Positions 36,029 to 45,147 are shown, counted from the stretch's first letter. The stretch is DNA of 64,000 bases from Lysinibacillus composti (GCF_016908465.1 NZ_JAFBDY010000002.1:186001-250000), one strand, 5' to 3'. The notes: generated by a model from the letters alone, not told the origin. Numbers and translations are program-made.

Positions 36029-36220
36029 TTATATCGCTTCTTGACCTTTAAAAGTTTCATACATATTGATCGTAATTTTATCGCATATTTTATGAAGTTC
36101 CCTTAAATTATTAATGCCCACCGCATCAACCCAGTGAAGAAATTGCATTCTTTCTTCATCGCTTTGAAGCTGATTTTCTAAGATATATTTAAGTGAAAAT
36201 TCTTGTTGACTATTTGCCAT
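36029..36220 (-). CDS. Small hypothetical protein, 63 aa
   Basis: Not recognised. ATG with AAAGGGGAG about seven nt upstream, so translation is credible. Acidic, helical, no signal or membrane helix; it has the pattern NLRELHKICDKITINMYETF near the end. Single gene between tlp and the GC-rich repeat. Confidence 0.65.
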   Translation of the reverse strand: MANSQQEFSLKYILENQLQSDEERMQFLHWVDAVGINNLRELHKICDKITINMYETFKGQEAI

Positions 36221-36404
36221 CTAAAACTCCCCTTTGTTTACCATGAACTAATCCCCTATCATTTCATTACCCCAATTTTATGTATTCTAATCTTTAAATT
36301 ACAAATTTATTAATCCAATATGTTTACACCATTTTCTTCGTTATTGCTGTACTTATAAAAATTAAAAGACTGTGACAAACAAATATGTCGCAGTCTATTT
36401 TCTT

Positions 36405-36635
36405 CTATACTTCTCTGTTTTTTCTTGCTGTCATTTCATCTTGCATTTCTTCTTTCATGGCATTAATCGATTGTTTTCGACGTTCATTTTTCTCTTGCAA
36501 ACGTTGCTTTTCCTCAGGTGAGGCAAATTCTAAGCTGATTTCAGCATCTTGTATCTTTTTCTCAGTATTTTCAATCATATCATGTAGACGTTCCACATTA
36601 TTTGAACGATTATCTGGCTTTGATTGTTTTGTCAT
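36405..36635 (-). CDS. tlp: Small acid-soluble spore protein Tlp
   Basis: Minor small acid-soluble protein of the spore core, made in the forespore. The 76-residue chain follows the Bacillus Tlp pattern: KPDNRSNNVERLHDMIENT, then EISLEFASPEEKQRLQEKN, then RRKQSINAMKEEMQDE. It marks the organism as an endospore former. A sigma-G promoter would be expected upstream but I could not single one out. Monocistronic. Confidence 0.95.
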   Translation of the reverse strand: MTKQSKPDNRSNNVERLHDMIENTEKKIQDAEISLEFASPEEKQRLQEKNERRKQSINAMKEEMQDEMTARKNREV

Positions 36636-36718
36636 TACCTATACCTCCAATTCGATGCTCTAGTTCCCGTTTAGTTTGCTTAATTTTTGTGGGTGTATAC
36701 GGATTAAAAGTAAACAGG

Positions 36719-36747
36719 CTTTCCCTTTGATATGGGAAGGTTTTTTT
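36719..36747 (+). terminator. Orphan intrinsic terminator
   Basis: CTTTCCC (36719-36725) pairs with GGGAAGG (36734-36740) and TTTTTTT follows on the plus strand. No plus-strand gene precedes it for more than 3 kb, so it either ends an unannotated small transcript or is antisense to the tlp leader. The rest of 36636-37017 shows no gene. Confidence 0.6.
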
Positions 36748-37017
36748 AAATAAGAAAACTTTCGAACGACCTATAATCCCTAATCTATTCTGGCATCATT
36801 TTTTCTAATTATGTAAACATAGTTTTCAATTAAATCCATAAATCGATTCCTTAAACATTCCACACTACAGGTTTTCCTTTAACCTTTTCTTTTCCATGTC
36901 ATTAATGAAAATTTAATACTGAAGCCTATAATTTGCCTCACCCTACTAGGAAAATAAAAGAATAATTCATCTATTTCTTATCATATAATTCGGTAATTGA
37001 ACAAGTGAGGTGAAAAG

Positions 37018-37461
37018 ATGAATTATAAGAAAGTCTATGAAAATTTAATAGAATCGTCATTTTACGAGGTTGACTTTCCTGCATCGCCAGGAAATTTTAT
37101 TCTTTCAGAGGAACAAACCCTTACGCAAGATTTTATCAATGGTTTAGTGGACCAGATCGAATACCGTTTAGTTGAACTAAATGGCATTACGACTACTTAT
37201 AAAGATCATCAATATGAGATTGATTCAGAAATATTTAAGTTGACGTACTTACTTGATTGTCTATATTCAAATGAAATTCATGAACTTGTTAACTTTAAAG
37301 GAATAGATGTAGATCCCCCAATCGATATTGAAGATGCAGGTGCTTATATTTACGAACGCAATGTTGAGGCTTACCAAGATATTTTAGATCAGGCAAATTC
37401 ACATATGCATACGATTAGAATTATTTTGGGGGAACTTTGTGATGCGAGCGAGGACCTGTAG
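37018..37461 (+). CDS. Hypothetical protein, 147 aa
   Basis: Not recognised. ATG with GAGGTGA upstream. The protein is strongly acidic, soluble and helical, with a repeated Ile-Asp-Pro-rich turn (GIDVDPPIDIEDAGAY) and no cysteine cluster. It has only two Cys residues, in YLLDCLYS and GELCDASED. Monocistronic; context gives no clue. Confidence 0.78.
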   Translation: MNYKKVYENLIESSFYEVDFPASPGNFILSEEQTLTQDFINGLVDQIEYRLVELNGITTTYKDHQYEIDSEIFKLTYLLDCLYSNEIHELVNFKGIDVDPPIDIEDAGAYIYERNVEAYQDILDQANSHMHTIRIILGELCDASEDL

Positions 37462-37517
37462 CTTAAATCGGTAGGGATAATTACTTTATGACAAGGACTC
37501 TTTATATATCAAAAACC

Positions 37518-37548
37518 GTGAGCGTCGCATTAGTTATGTGACGCTCAC
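37518..37548 (-). terminator. Terminator of the DUF1906 gene
   Basis: GTGAGCGTC (37518-37526) and GACGCTCAC (37540-37548) are perfect complements; on the minus strand GGTTTTTGAT follows. It lies directly after the stop codon at 37555. Confidence 0.75.
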
Positions 37549-37554
37549 AATAGA

Positions 37555-38205
37555 TTAGTGAAGTTGCTGGAATAAACGACGATCAATAAGATTCGTATCA
37601 ATTGGACAAACTTCAGAATCTCGCCCATATTGCCAAGCCCATGTATTGGACTGACAATCAACAGTTAAAGGATTAAATTGAGGAGCATCTTTTGCATTTG
37701 TTACACCAGGATCCTCTTTGGCACTCCAAAGTATGGCTTGAGTCTGAACTCTGAGCTCTTCACTTACAGCTTGGCAAAAAGCAGCCTTGAAGCCACCTTC
37801 TGTAGGATCGTGGTAAAAGCCCGGTTTGTAATCAGAATTATAAAGATAGTTTACAAATCCTTTAATCCACGCACTATCGACTTCCATAAATTTTTCAATG
37901 TTTGCGAAAATAAAAGTTCCTTTTCGAATACCAAGTCGTTTTGCATGATATGCGGCATTCATTGCTGCAACTCGACCATTGCTTTCTCCTATTGCTCTAC
38001 GGAATTCATTGTAAATCGGCATTAGTTTTGTCCCATTTTTATGAAGAAGTGAAATTTCGTCCTTTGTTAAACCTTCGGAAGCACCTTCTACTCGAGTAAG
38101 GTATCTTCCCCAATATTCGGGTTTACCGTAGTTTTCCATTACGCAATTGTAGAGTTCTTGCGTAACGGCTTGAGAAGAGTCTACACCCCAATGATAACTA
38201 ACCAA
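37555..38205 (-). CDS. DUF1906 glycoside-hydrolase-like domain protein
   Basis: A single DUF1906 (Rv2525c-like, TIM-barrel) domain fills the 216 residues. It opens with WGVDSSQAV, has GKPEYWGRYL and the YNEFRRAIGESNGRVAAMNAAYHAKRLGI stretch, and ends with QYGRDSEVCPIDTNLID. Such domains occur in phage or cell-wall proteins and are thought to act on peptidoglycan or polysaccharide; activity is not shown. There is no signal peptide. TTG start with GAGGG six nt upstream. Single gene. Confidence 0.85.
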   Translation of the reverse strand: MVSYHWGVDSSQAVTQELYNCVMENYGKPEYWGRYLTRVEGASEGLTKDEISLLHKNGTKLMPIYNEFRRAIGESNGRVAAMNAAYHAKRLGIRKGTFIFANIEKFMEVDSAWIKGFVNYLYNSDYKPGFYHDPTEGGFKAAFCQAVSEELRVQTQAILWSAKEDPGVTNAKDAPQFNPLTVDCQSNTWAWQYGRDSEVCPIDTNLIDRRLFQQLH

Positions 38206-38414
38206 TTGTGACCCTCTTTTCTAAGATTTTTTTACATATTGAGCAATAGCATTGACTGTTCATTGCTTGCTTAAGAAATCATGTTAAAAGTGAACCTATC
38301 TATCACCTTATTTACAACGTTCAACATATACTGACAATGATCTACCCAAACATTATTGGATTCTAAGGCATGTTTCCATCTATTTATATGAAAACTGAAA
38401 GGAGTGTGTGAACA

Positions 38415-39329
38415 ATGGGGATATTTTGGACTAAAAACGATATAAAGGATTTAACAGGAAAAGTAGCCGTTGTAACGGGTGGAAATAGTGGAATAGGCTT
38501 TCAAACAAGTTTAGCTCTCGCTGAAAAAGGGGCGACGGTTGTGTTAGCCGTACGCAACTTAAATAAAGGCAATGACGCTGTTGATCGAATAAAAGCAGTT
38601 GTTCCGCAAGCGAATGTTAATGCAATAAAGCTTGATTTAAATGATTTGAAAAGTGTTAGAGCGTTTGCTTCTGAGTTTAAAAATAATTATAAGTCCTTGT
38701 CATTATTAATTAATAATGCTGGCATCATGCTTCCTCCTTACCGTTCTACGGAAGATGGATTTGAATCCCAATTTGGAGTAAATTATTTAGGTCATTTTGC
38801 ATTAACAGGCTTATTACTCGAAACGTTGAAAAAAACACCTAATTCAAGAGTGGTTTCGTTAGGAAGTCTTGCTGCTCATAAAGCTAAACCAGAGTTTAGT
38901 AATATAAAAGGTTCAAAGAAATACAAACCATTGAAATTTTATTCTCAAAGCAAATTGGCTTGTATGTTTTTTGCCAAAGAGCTTCAATATCGATTGCGTT
39001 CACATCATATTGCATGTAAAAGTATTGCGTGTCACCCAGGTATATCAAAAACAAGCTTATTATCGAGAAACACTAAATTAACCAATAAATTAACAAGATA
39101 TTCCGTAAGATTAGTTGGTCAATCAGCCGAGATGGGTGCGCTACCGATCCTTTACGCTGCAACTGAATCCTCTATACGAGGAGGAGAATATATTGGGCCA
39201 GATGGAAGACGTGGAGGAAAGGGTTATCCAACGGAATTGGATATACTAGATAACTTATTTGTTGATCATGTAGCAAATAACTTGTGGACTTTATCCGAAA
39301 AATTGACGGGTGTCACGTATAGATTTTAA
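38415..39329 (+). CDS. SDR family NAD(P)-dependent oxidoreductase, retinol dehydrogenase-like
   Basis: Rossmann-fold reductase. Cofactor motif VVTGGNSGIGFQ, structural motif NNAGIM, catalytic serine around VVSLGSLAAH and YSQSK as YxxxK. RNLNKG after the second strand hints at NADP(H). It has 304 residues, the length of the WW-domain oxidoreductase/retinol dehydrogenase-like bacterial group. Substrate unknown. ATG with GAAAGGAG upstream; monocistronic with its own terminator. Confidence 0.92.
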   Translation: MGIFWTKNDIKDLTGKVAVVTGGNSGIGFQTSLALAEKGATVVLAVRNLNKGNDAVDRIKAVVPQANVNAIKLDLNDLKSVRAFASEFKNNYKSLSLLINNAGIMLPPYRSTEDGFESQFGVNYLGHFALTGLLLETLKKTPNSRVVSLGSLAAHKAKPEFSNIKGSKKYKPLKFYSQSKLACMFFAKELQYRLRSHHIACKSIACHPGISKTSLLSRNTKLTNKLTRYSVRLVGQSAEMGALPILYAATESSIRGGEYIGPDGRRGGKGYPTELDILDNLFVDHVANNLWTLSEKLTGVTYRF

Positions 39330-39335
39330 TAAGAG

Positions 39336-39367
39336 AAATCCCCATGTAGCAAGTACACGGGGATTTT
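39336..39367. terminator. Convergent terminator, SDR / EamA transporter
   Basis: ATCCCC with TGTA on the left and TACA with GGGGAT on the right pair around a GCAAG loop; A-rich and T-rich flanks allow either direction. Confidence 0.75.
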
Positions 39368-39373
39368 TTGTTT

Positions 39374-40210
39374 TTATATTTTCGTAAAGACGATACCAAG
39401 AAGCGCGGTAATAACACCGATGACTTGATAGGCTTTTAGACGTTCTTTAAAGACCCAGCAACCGCCTAAGACAACAACTAAGCAGCTAAGACTGACAATT
39501 GGAAAAACGATACTCGCAGTGCCTGTGTTTAATGCAAAGAAATAAGCACTATAACCGATAATGCTAAACAAGCCCACAATTCCACCGGTTTTTGCTTCAG
39601 ATTGTTTCCATTCTTCTTTTTGAATGAGACTAGTAATGGCTAAATATAACCAACCTCCGCCATACATACAAATTAGTGTGTTTAATGAATCAATATGTAA
39701 GTAAGATGATGTTTTCATTAATATACCTAAAATCCCAAACGATACAATAGCAAACATAATACGTAATAACCAAGGAACATATTCGGTATTACCATTCGTA
39801 CCTGGAGTATATTGAATCACGATCGCTGAAGCCATCATGATGAGAATCCCAATCCACTGAATCATTGTAATGTGTTCATTGAAAATTAGTGCAGCACTTA
39901 AAATTGGGATGACAGAGTTCGCGCTAATTAACGGTGAAGTTAGACTTGCTGGTCCCTTTTCAAAGGCTTTTGACATTTGAATATTACCAACAGTATTTAA
40001 AACCCCAATCAATCCGCCAATAACAGCTGTTACAACATTAATATGTTGTATTCCTGTAAAGAAACCGTAAATCAATGTTAATACGAACGCAACAAGATAA
40101 AAGTAAAATTGAATATGTACTTTTGAATAACCTTTCCCTGTACTCCACTTAAAGATAAGATTGTTTAGCCCAAAACATAGCATTGTGACCAATGCCGCGA
40201 AAATCCACAT
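39374..40210 (-). CDS. EamA/DMT family transporter
   Basis: Ten-helix drug/metabolite transporter superfamily protein with two EamA halves; segments GGLIGVLNTVGNIQMSKAF and LISANSVIPILSAALIFNEH are typical. The ATG at 40210 (MWIFAALV) lies eight nt after AGAAGGA and is preferred over 40231, which precedes that site. Unlike the first EamA protein here, it resembles the shorter sugar or small-molecule uptake type with the GPASLTSPL motif, but the substrate is not known. Single gene. Confidence 0.9.
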   Translation of the reverse strand: MWIFAALVTMLCFGLNNLIFKWSTGKGYSKVHIQFYFYLVAFVLTLIYGFFTGIQHINVVTAVIGGLIGVLNTVGNIQMSKAFEKGPASLTSPLISANSVIPILSAALIFNEHITMIQWIGILIMMASAIVIQYTPGTNGNTEYVPWLLRIMFAIVSFGILGILMKTSSYLHIDSLNTLICMYGGGWLYLAITSLIQKEEWKQSEAKTGGIVGLFSIIGYSAYFFALNTGTASIVFPIVSLSCLVVVLGGCWVFKERLKAYQVIGVITALLGIVFTKI

Positions 40211-40553
40211 GTGATTGATCCTTCTCTCCATTGATTTTCTATTATTTTAATACCAATGGGTGTATTCAACAATACTTTTTAAAGATTTTATCTACTTGTT
40301 AAAGAGATTGATTTGCTATGTTATTAAGTTTATTTAAAGTACTTTCTACTATTATTTCTTGTTAATAAAAATTCTTTAGTTATTTTATTTCGATATTACT
40401 AATCTCTCGAATCCGAAATTAAATTGGTAGAATTGTGGAATCAGTGGTAAAAATCTATTATTGATAGGATAAATTGCATAGTTTATTATATGAATTGTTA
40501 ATAGTATTAATGACTTACAAGGTTCGAAAAATAGAGAGGGGAAAAAGTCCTAT

Positions 40554-41639
40554 ATGAATAAAAAATTAAAATCTATCGTCTTAGCCTCTGCATTAACTCT
40601 TTCGGTTGCTGTTACACCAGCGTTTGTACAAGCAGACTCGACTTCATATACAGTTGTATCCGGAGATTCTCTTTTTAAAATAGCTCAAAAATATAACACT
40701 ACAGTTGGTCAATTAGTAGAAGATAATAATTTAAAAAGTTCTGAAATCCATGTGGGTCAACAATTACAAATAGATGACAATTCAAATAAATATAAAGTGA
40801 AATCAGGAGATACGCTTTATCTACTTTCAAAACGTTTTGGTACAACAATACAGGATTTGAAAGTAACTAATGGATTAGCATCGGATACTCTTAATATTGG
40901 ACAATCATTAACGATCCCATTTGCTGCATCGAAGGATGGAAGTATTGTAGATTCTGCTACAACAAAAAAACCAACACAAACGTCAACTACTACAAAATCT
41001 AGTTATAAAAAAGTAGGTGAAAATTCGAAACTAACAAAATATATTGTTAGAGAAGGAGATACCGCTTCTTCTATATCTAAAAAGTTTGGAAGCAAATACT
41101 CACCTGAGAAAATAGTGAAATTCAACTATATGACGATGAATGACTGGTTTGATGCAGGTGAAACAATTTGGGTTGATGGCTATGCCCCAAGAAACTATGA
41201 TGTTGTTCCTGGAGAAGCAAGTGGACCATCTCAATATGGTACAGCGATTGATTGGTTTAAAGATGGTCAATATATCTTAAAGCGAAATGAAATAATCCGA
41301 ATTACTGACACATGGACTGGAAAACAATTTACTGTGAAAATTATGGGTGGTTATAACCATGCAGATGTTGAACCAATCACTTCATATGATACGAGCGTAA
41401 TGAAAAGTATCTTTAAAACATGGAAATGGGCACCAAGACCAGTATCGGTTCATGTAGATGGAATGAACATTGCCGCATCACTATCTGGTATGCCTCACAG
41501 CTTTGATACGATTAGCGATAATGAAGCATCTGGACATTTTGATTTATATGTATCAAATAGTAAACCTCATAATGAAAAAACAGATACAAATTATGTAAAA
41601 CAACATCACAACAATATTGCCATTTCTTCAGGAAAATAA
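40554..41639 (+). CDS. Secreted protein with three LysM domains and a C-terminal conserved domain
   Basis: A signal peptide (about residues 1-27, cleaved near VQADS) sends it outside. Three LysM peptidoglycan-binding modules follow: YTVVSGDSLFKIAQKYN, YKVKSGDTLYLLSKRFG, and, after a Thr/Ser/Lys-rich linker, YIVREGDTASSISKKFG. The C-terminal 150 residues form a distinct domain (from WFKDGQYILKRNEI) with RITDTWTGKQFTVKIMGGYNHADVEP-like core, conserved His/Asp in NHADVEP, HVDGMNIAASLSGMPH and GHFDLYVSNSKPH. This domain recurs in secreted proteins of Firmicutes and resembles an active cell-wall enzyme fold, but I cannot name a reaction. A 343-nt upstream gap holds a ribosome site GAGAGGGG and no other gene. 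Confidence 0.9.
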   Translation: MNKKLKSIVLASALTLSVAVTPAFVQADSTSYTVVSGDSLFKIAQKYNTTVGQLVEDNNLKSSEIHVGQQLQIDDNSNKYKVKSGDTLYLLSKRFGTTIQDLKVTNGLASDTLNIGQSLTIPFAASKDGSIVDSATTKKPTQTSTTTKSSYKKVGENSKLTKYIVREGDTASSISKKFGSKYSPEKIVKFNYMTMNDWFDAGETIWVDGYAPRNYDVVPGEASGPSQYGTAIDWFKDGQYILKRNEIIRITDTWTGKQFTVKIMGGYNHADVEPITSYDTSVMKSIFKTWKWAPRPVSVHVDGMNIAASLSGMPHSFDTISDNEASGHFDLYVSNSKPHNEKTDTNYVKQHHNNIAISSGK

Positions 41640-41642
41640 ATC

Positions 41643-41683
41643 AAACGTATCCCAAGAGTTTCAATACTTTTGGGATACGTTTT
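41643..41683 (+). terminator. Terminator of the LysM protein gene
   Basis: AAACGTATCCCAA (41643-41655) pairs with TTGGGATACGTTT (41669-41681) and T residues follow. Confidence 0.85.
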
Positions 41684-41754
41684 TATATTGTTTAGTACTT
41701 TCTATTTGAAGGCATTCTATAGAATGAGCATGTGTAAGATTATCAACAGTTGAA

Positions 41755-42738
41755 TCACTCCGAAATATTTTGTAATTCATTCTTTAATAAATCAGCATAT
41801 TCTTTTGTTGTTCTAATCTGTACATTTAAAGTTCCCGGTTGATAATAGCTTTTAATAATAAACGGTATACCGGTCGTATTTCGAAAGATAAAATCTAAAC
41901 CCCCGAATGACACAGTTGCATCTCTTCCCTTTTGCACATATCCAACATCTTTTGAATGGTGGTGTCTTTCAACAATTTCAACACCTAGTTGATCAATTGC
42001 GTTAAAAAGTGTGGAGGACGTTTGACATATACCTCCTCCAATACCCATGACAGTCTTTCCTTTAATAATTTCAGGTGCCATTTGATAGCCAGTAGCCACT
42101 TCCCTTGGTCCTACTGTCATATTAAAGGAGAAAAAATCCTCACTCCCAACAATGACATTGTGAATGGCAGCTGACGATAATTCGATATTTTTACTTCGAC
42201 CAATTTTAGTAGAGTTAAAATAGGTACTATATGATGCTAAAACTACTTCATTAAAATGTTTTACGTCTTCACTGCGATAACCACTTTCCCGGATGGCTAA
42301 AGGGATTTTAATATTGTCACCATCGAAGGATTTTTCTAAAATTTGATTCACTAGTTCCTTTTCTCGAACTGTAATTGAAGGATTCCCTTTAATTACCTCT
42401 CCATTCGAATCAATTCGATCTAAACTCATTCCTTTATTATATCCACTACCCATAGCAGCAGATCCCCATGCCAATTCTTTAACCCATTGTTCTATTCCAT
42501 TTTTATAAGCATTAAAATCAGTCATAAGATCAAAGTGATTGGGGATAAACGACTGGACTACTTCATTTGTATTCGGGTCAATAATATTAATTACGCCTTT
42601 TGGGTCATCCAGGAATTCATCGGGACTTATAGGAAAGTCTATTGCATTATAATTTGCTGCCACAATCCTTTCGTCTCCAACATCAAAAATCAAGTTTATG
42701 GTGAAAATAAAGAAAATTGGTACCATCCATTTTTTCAT
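41755..42738 (-). CDS. VanW family protein, exported
   Basis: VanW/YoaR-like protein. The first residues (MKKWMVPIFFIFTINLIFDVG) form a signal or anchor. The VanW core is seen in SAAIHNVIVGSEDFFSFN, GIGGGICQTSSTLFNAIDQLG, and RHHHSKDVGYVQKGRDATV, which carries the strongly conserved Cys and His residues. It is 327 residues from the chosen ATG; an upstream open frame adds residues with no signal features. It is a close paralogue of the next gene on the same strand. VanW proteins occur near cell-wall and glycopeptide resistance genes but have no proven activity. Confidence 0.88.
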   Translation of the reverse strand: MKKWMVPIFFIFTINLIFDVGDERIVAANYNAIDFPISPDEFLDDPKGVINIIDPNTNEVVQSFIPNHFDLMTDFNAYKNGIEQWVKELAWGSAAMGSGYNKGMSLDRIDSNGEVIKGNPSITVREKELVNQILEKSFDGDNIKIPLAIRESGYRSEDVKHFNEVVLASYSTYFNSTKIGRSKNIELSSAAIHNVIVGSEDFFSFNMTVGPREVATGYQMAPEIIKGKTVMGIGGGICQTSSTLFNAIDQLGVEIVERHHHSKDVGYVQKGRDATVSFGGLDFIFRNTTGIPFIIKSYYQPGTLNVQIRTTKEYADLLKNELQNISE

Positions 42739-42871
42739 ATCATCCGACCTATCTATAAATCGTATTCTCAAAATTAGTTTTGCCTGACTTCTACTTAAAA
42801 TGCGTAAAAAAGCCATTGTCCAAAAAGTGCTAAAATTTCGTTATATACTGGGTGAAATTGCACAAAACGTA

Positions 42872-42912
42872 AAGAGTACGTCTGAAAAAAATTACTTTTC
42901 AAACGCACTCTT
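42872..42912. terminator. Hairpin between the two VanW genes
   Basis: AAGAGTACGTCTGAAAA (42872-42888) pairs with TTTTCAAACGCACTCTT (42896-42912), two wobble pairs. A poly-T stretch follows on the plus strand; on the minus strand the tail is weak. It probably limits readthrough from the upstream VanW gene. Confidence 0.55.
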
Positions 42913-42920
42913 ATCTTTTT

Positions 42921-43943
42921 TTATAATAATGGTTCATATTCTTTTGAGGTTGTAATTTGAACTGTAATTGAATCTTTCGAATAGATTGTCTGAATTAAAA
43001 ATGGAACACCCGTTGTATTTTGAAATCTAAAATCTAATGAACCATATGAAACGGTAGCATCTCGACCTTTTGGTACATAACCAACACTTAATGAATGGTG
43101 ATGTCGTTCAACGAATTGCACTCCAAGTTGATCGACTGCATTATAAAGTGTGGAGGAAGTTTGACAGATTCCACCACCAATTCCCATTACATATTCACCA
43201 TTAATAATTTCGGTAGCTGGTTGATAGCCCCTTTCTTTTGTTCTTGGTCCAACTTGTGTATTAAATGAGAAATAATCGTCCACACCAACAATAACGTTAT
43301 GAATTGACTGAGAAGATAGTTCAATATTTTTATTACGTCCAGTTATTGATGGGTCAAAATAGGTAGTATAAGTAGCAACGACTATATCATCTAATGATGA
43401 AATTTCTTTTTCGTCATAGCTACTCGTCGTTTCATATAGTGGGAGCTCAATCTCTCCGCCTGTTTTAGAGGCAGCAATTACTTTTTCAACTAGTTCTTTT
43501 TCCTTTAAAATGATCATTGGACTTCCCTTTATAATTTGCCCGTTATCTCCGATTTGATCGAGAACCATTCGTTGATCGTAACCAGGTTGATTTCCAGTTC
43601 CGCGCGCTAAATTACGTGCCCATTGTTCTATTTCGTTTTTATAAGCGTCGAAATTTGAACTATAGCCTAGTTCTTGCGGTAAAAAGGTTTTGATAAGTTC
43701 ATTTGTATTCGGATCAATTACATCTACAATCGCAGGTTTTACATGATCAATTTTCTCTTCTTCTTCGGGAGAGGTGGGTTCAGAATCCTTTACATTTCCT
43801 TTTAACTGATCGATTTCCTTTTGAAGTTCTTCTACTTGTTGTTCTAACTCATTGACTGTTTTCTCGTCTTCTTTAGAATTACCCATACATCCCGTTAACA
43901 TAAGTACCCCAATAATCGACAGTAATCTAAGACCTTTCTTCAC
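42921..43943 (-). CDS. VanW family lipoprotein with coiled coil
   Basis: Paralogue of the preceding VanW protein. The N-terminus carries a lipobox (LMLTGC), so it is a lipoprotein, then a coiled coil (KTVNELEQQVEELQKEIDQL) and an acidic linker. The VanW part repeats SIHNVIVGVDDYFSFN, GIGGGICQTSSTLYNAVDQLG and RHHHSLSVGYVPKGRDATV. Both paralogues share a short DPNTNE motif near the domain start. The lipid anchor and the coiled coil are the main differences. 340 residues. Confidence 0.9.
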   Translation of the reverse strand: MKKGLRLLSIIGVLMLTGCMGNSKEDEKTVNELEQQVEELQKEIDQLKGNVKDSEPTSPEEEEKIDHVKPAIVDVIDPNTNELIKTFLPQELGYSSNFDAYKNEIEQWARNLARGTGNQPGYDQRMVLDQIGDNGQIIKGSPMIILKEKELVEKVIAASKTGGEIELPLYETTSSYDEKEISSLDDIVVATYTTYFDPSITGRNKNIELSSQSIHNVIVGVDDYFSFNTQVGPRTKERGYQPATEIINGEYVMGIGGGICQTSSTLYNAVDQLGVQFVERHHHSLSVGYVPKGRDATVSYGSLDFRFQNTTGVPFLIQTIYSKDSITVQITTSKEYEPLL

Positions 43944-44080
43944 TTTTCATCCCACTACCTTAACGTGTTTTTAAGGTGAAAAAACACCACCATATTATTT
44001 TATTCGAGTAGGATGGAAATGGTATCTTGTACAAAAAATATCGTAAATCATTAGATGAAAGAACGGTTAGTTGGATTATT

Positions 44081-44857
44081 TTATAAAATATCAATCCAAA
44101 TCTTTATGGCGGTTCCTAAAATTAATATTGCTAAAATAGCTTGTAATACTGTTGTATTCATTTTTTTGCTAATTTTTGTCCCAATAGGAGCTGCAATTAA
44201 GCCTGCAATGATCACGATGATTGCTGGAAGGTACTCCACCTGACCAGTTGAAAATTTCCCAATTGAACCAGCAATAGACGAAATAAGCGTTATAGCAAGA
44301 CTTGATGCAATTGTCATTCGAGTAGGAATTCGTAAAATTAGTAACATGATTGGAATTAATAAAAATCCCCCTCCAGCCCCTACAATGCCAGATCCAATTC
44401 CAACAAAAAAGGCTAAAGAAGCTGCAAGAGGTTTATGGAATGTCACTTCAGTCAATGGTAGATCATCTATTTGTTTCTTAGGTATAAACATCATAATCGC
44501 CGCTAACAGTGCTAAAATTCCGTATACAATATTCACTTGTTCCTCTGTTAGATGTTGTGAACCGAAACTGCCAATAAATGTCCCAACCAAGACGGAAATA
44601 CCCATGGTGGTTATTAACGATTTATTTAAATACCCACCATGTCGAAAACCTATGACACCCGCAATCGATACAAAAAACACATCAAGTGCACTAATGCCTG
44701 AAACTTCATGAGCGGTAAGCGTGGGCAATCCAAATTGAGGTGGAATCATGAGAAGCATTGGATATTTTACAATCGCACCACCGATTCCAAGCATTCCTGA
44801 AAGAAATGAGCCAATAAAACCGATAATAAAAAGGAGGATGACGTAACTAATTTCCAC
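44081..44857 (-). CDS. Sulfite exporter TauE/SafE family protein
   Basis: About eight transmembrane helices in 258 residues, with the TauE/SafE repeats GIGGAIVKYPMLLMIPPQFG and GAGGGFLLIPIMLLILRIPT. It closes the persulfide cluster and probably exports sulfite, or another sulfur oxyanion, produced when persulfides are oxidised. B. subtilis YrkJ-like and S. aureus CstR-controlled TauE (SACOL0094-type) genes have the same setting. A terminator at 44889-44917 separates it from the preceding tusA gene, so its own promoter or readthrough is needed. Confidence 0.92.
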   Translation of the reverse strand: MEISYVILLFIIGFIGSFLSGMLGIGGAIVKYPMLLMIPPQFGLPTLTAHEVSGISALDVFFVSIAGVIGFRHGGYLNKSLITTMGISVLVGTFIGSFGSQHLTEEQVNIVYGILALLAAIMMFIPKKQIDDLPLTEVTFHKPLAASLAFFVGIGSGIVGAGGGFLLIPIMLLILRIPTRMTIASSLAITLISSIAGSIGKFSTGQVEYLPAIIVIIAGLIAAPIGTKISKKMNTTVLQAILAILILGTAIKIWIDIL

Positions 44858-44888
44858 TGGATTTCCTTCTTTCTTTTTAATTAAGAAG

Positions 44889-44917
44889 AAAGTGAGTCGA
44901 TGAACAACTCACTTTTT
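44889..44917 (-). terminator. Terminator after tusA
   Basis: AAAGTGAGT (44889-44897) and ACTCACTTT (44907-44915) pair perfectly; on the minus strand TTTCTTCTT follows. Confidence 0.65.
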
Positions 44918-44919
44918 GT

Positions 44920-45147
44920 TTACCCTTTTTGAATAAAGAACGTTAGCACTTCCGCGTCTTCCTTTTGTTTAATAATCGTATGTCCTGCTGCATTTGCCCA
45001 AGCTGGCATATCAGCTAATGCTCCTTGATCCGTTGCATGAACTTCTAATATATCGCCAGAACTTAAAGTATCCATTTCCTTCTTTGTGCGTACAATGGGC
45101 ATTGGACAAGACATTCCTTTAACATCTAATACTTTTGTTGAGTCCAT
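44920..45147 (-). CDS. TusA family sulfurtransferase
   Basis: Small sulfur carrier. It has the CPxP motif GMSCPMPIVRTKKEM, with Cys14 as the persulfide-bearing residue, and the TusA fold pattern LEVHATDQGALADMPAWANAAGH. ATG at 45147 (MDSTKVL) is preferred because AAGGAG lies about nine nt upstream; the ATG at 45156 abuts that site. It is a relay between the rhodaneses and the persulfide oxidase of the cluster. Confidence 0.92.
   Translation of the reverse strand: MDSTKVLDVKGMSCPMPIVRTKKEMDTLSSGDILEVHATDQGALADMPAWANAAGHTIIKQKEDAEVLTFFIQKG

Noticed and set aside
35793-36060. Two open frames on the minus strand within the GC-rich block
   Set aside because: They lie inside the repeat-like element, have unusual composition and no ribosome site; they reflect the GC content.
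36385-36663. 92-codon plus-strand frame opposite tlp
   Set aside because: It is the complement of tlp, which matches the known Tlp family; Cys/Phe/Ser-rich shadow composition.
37555-38205. Prophage remnant suggested by the DUF1906 protein
   Set aside because: No other phage gene, integrase or attachment site nearby.
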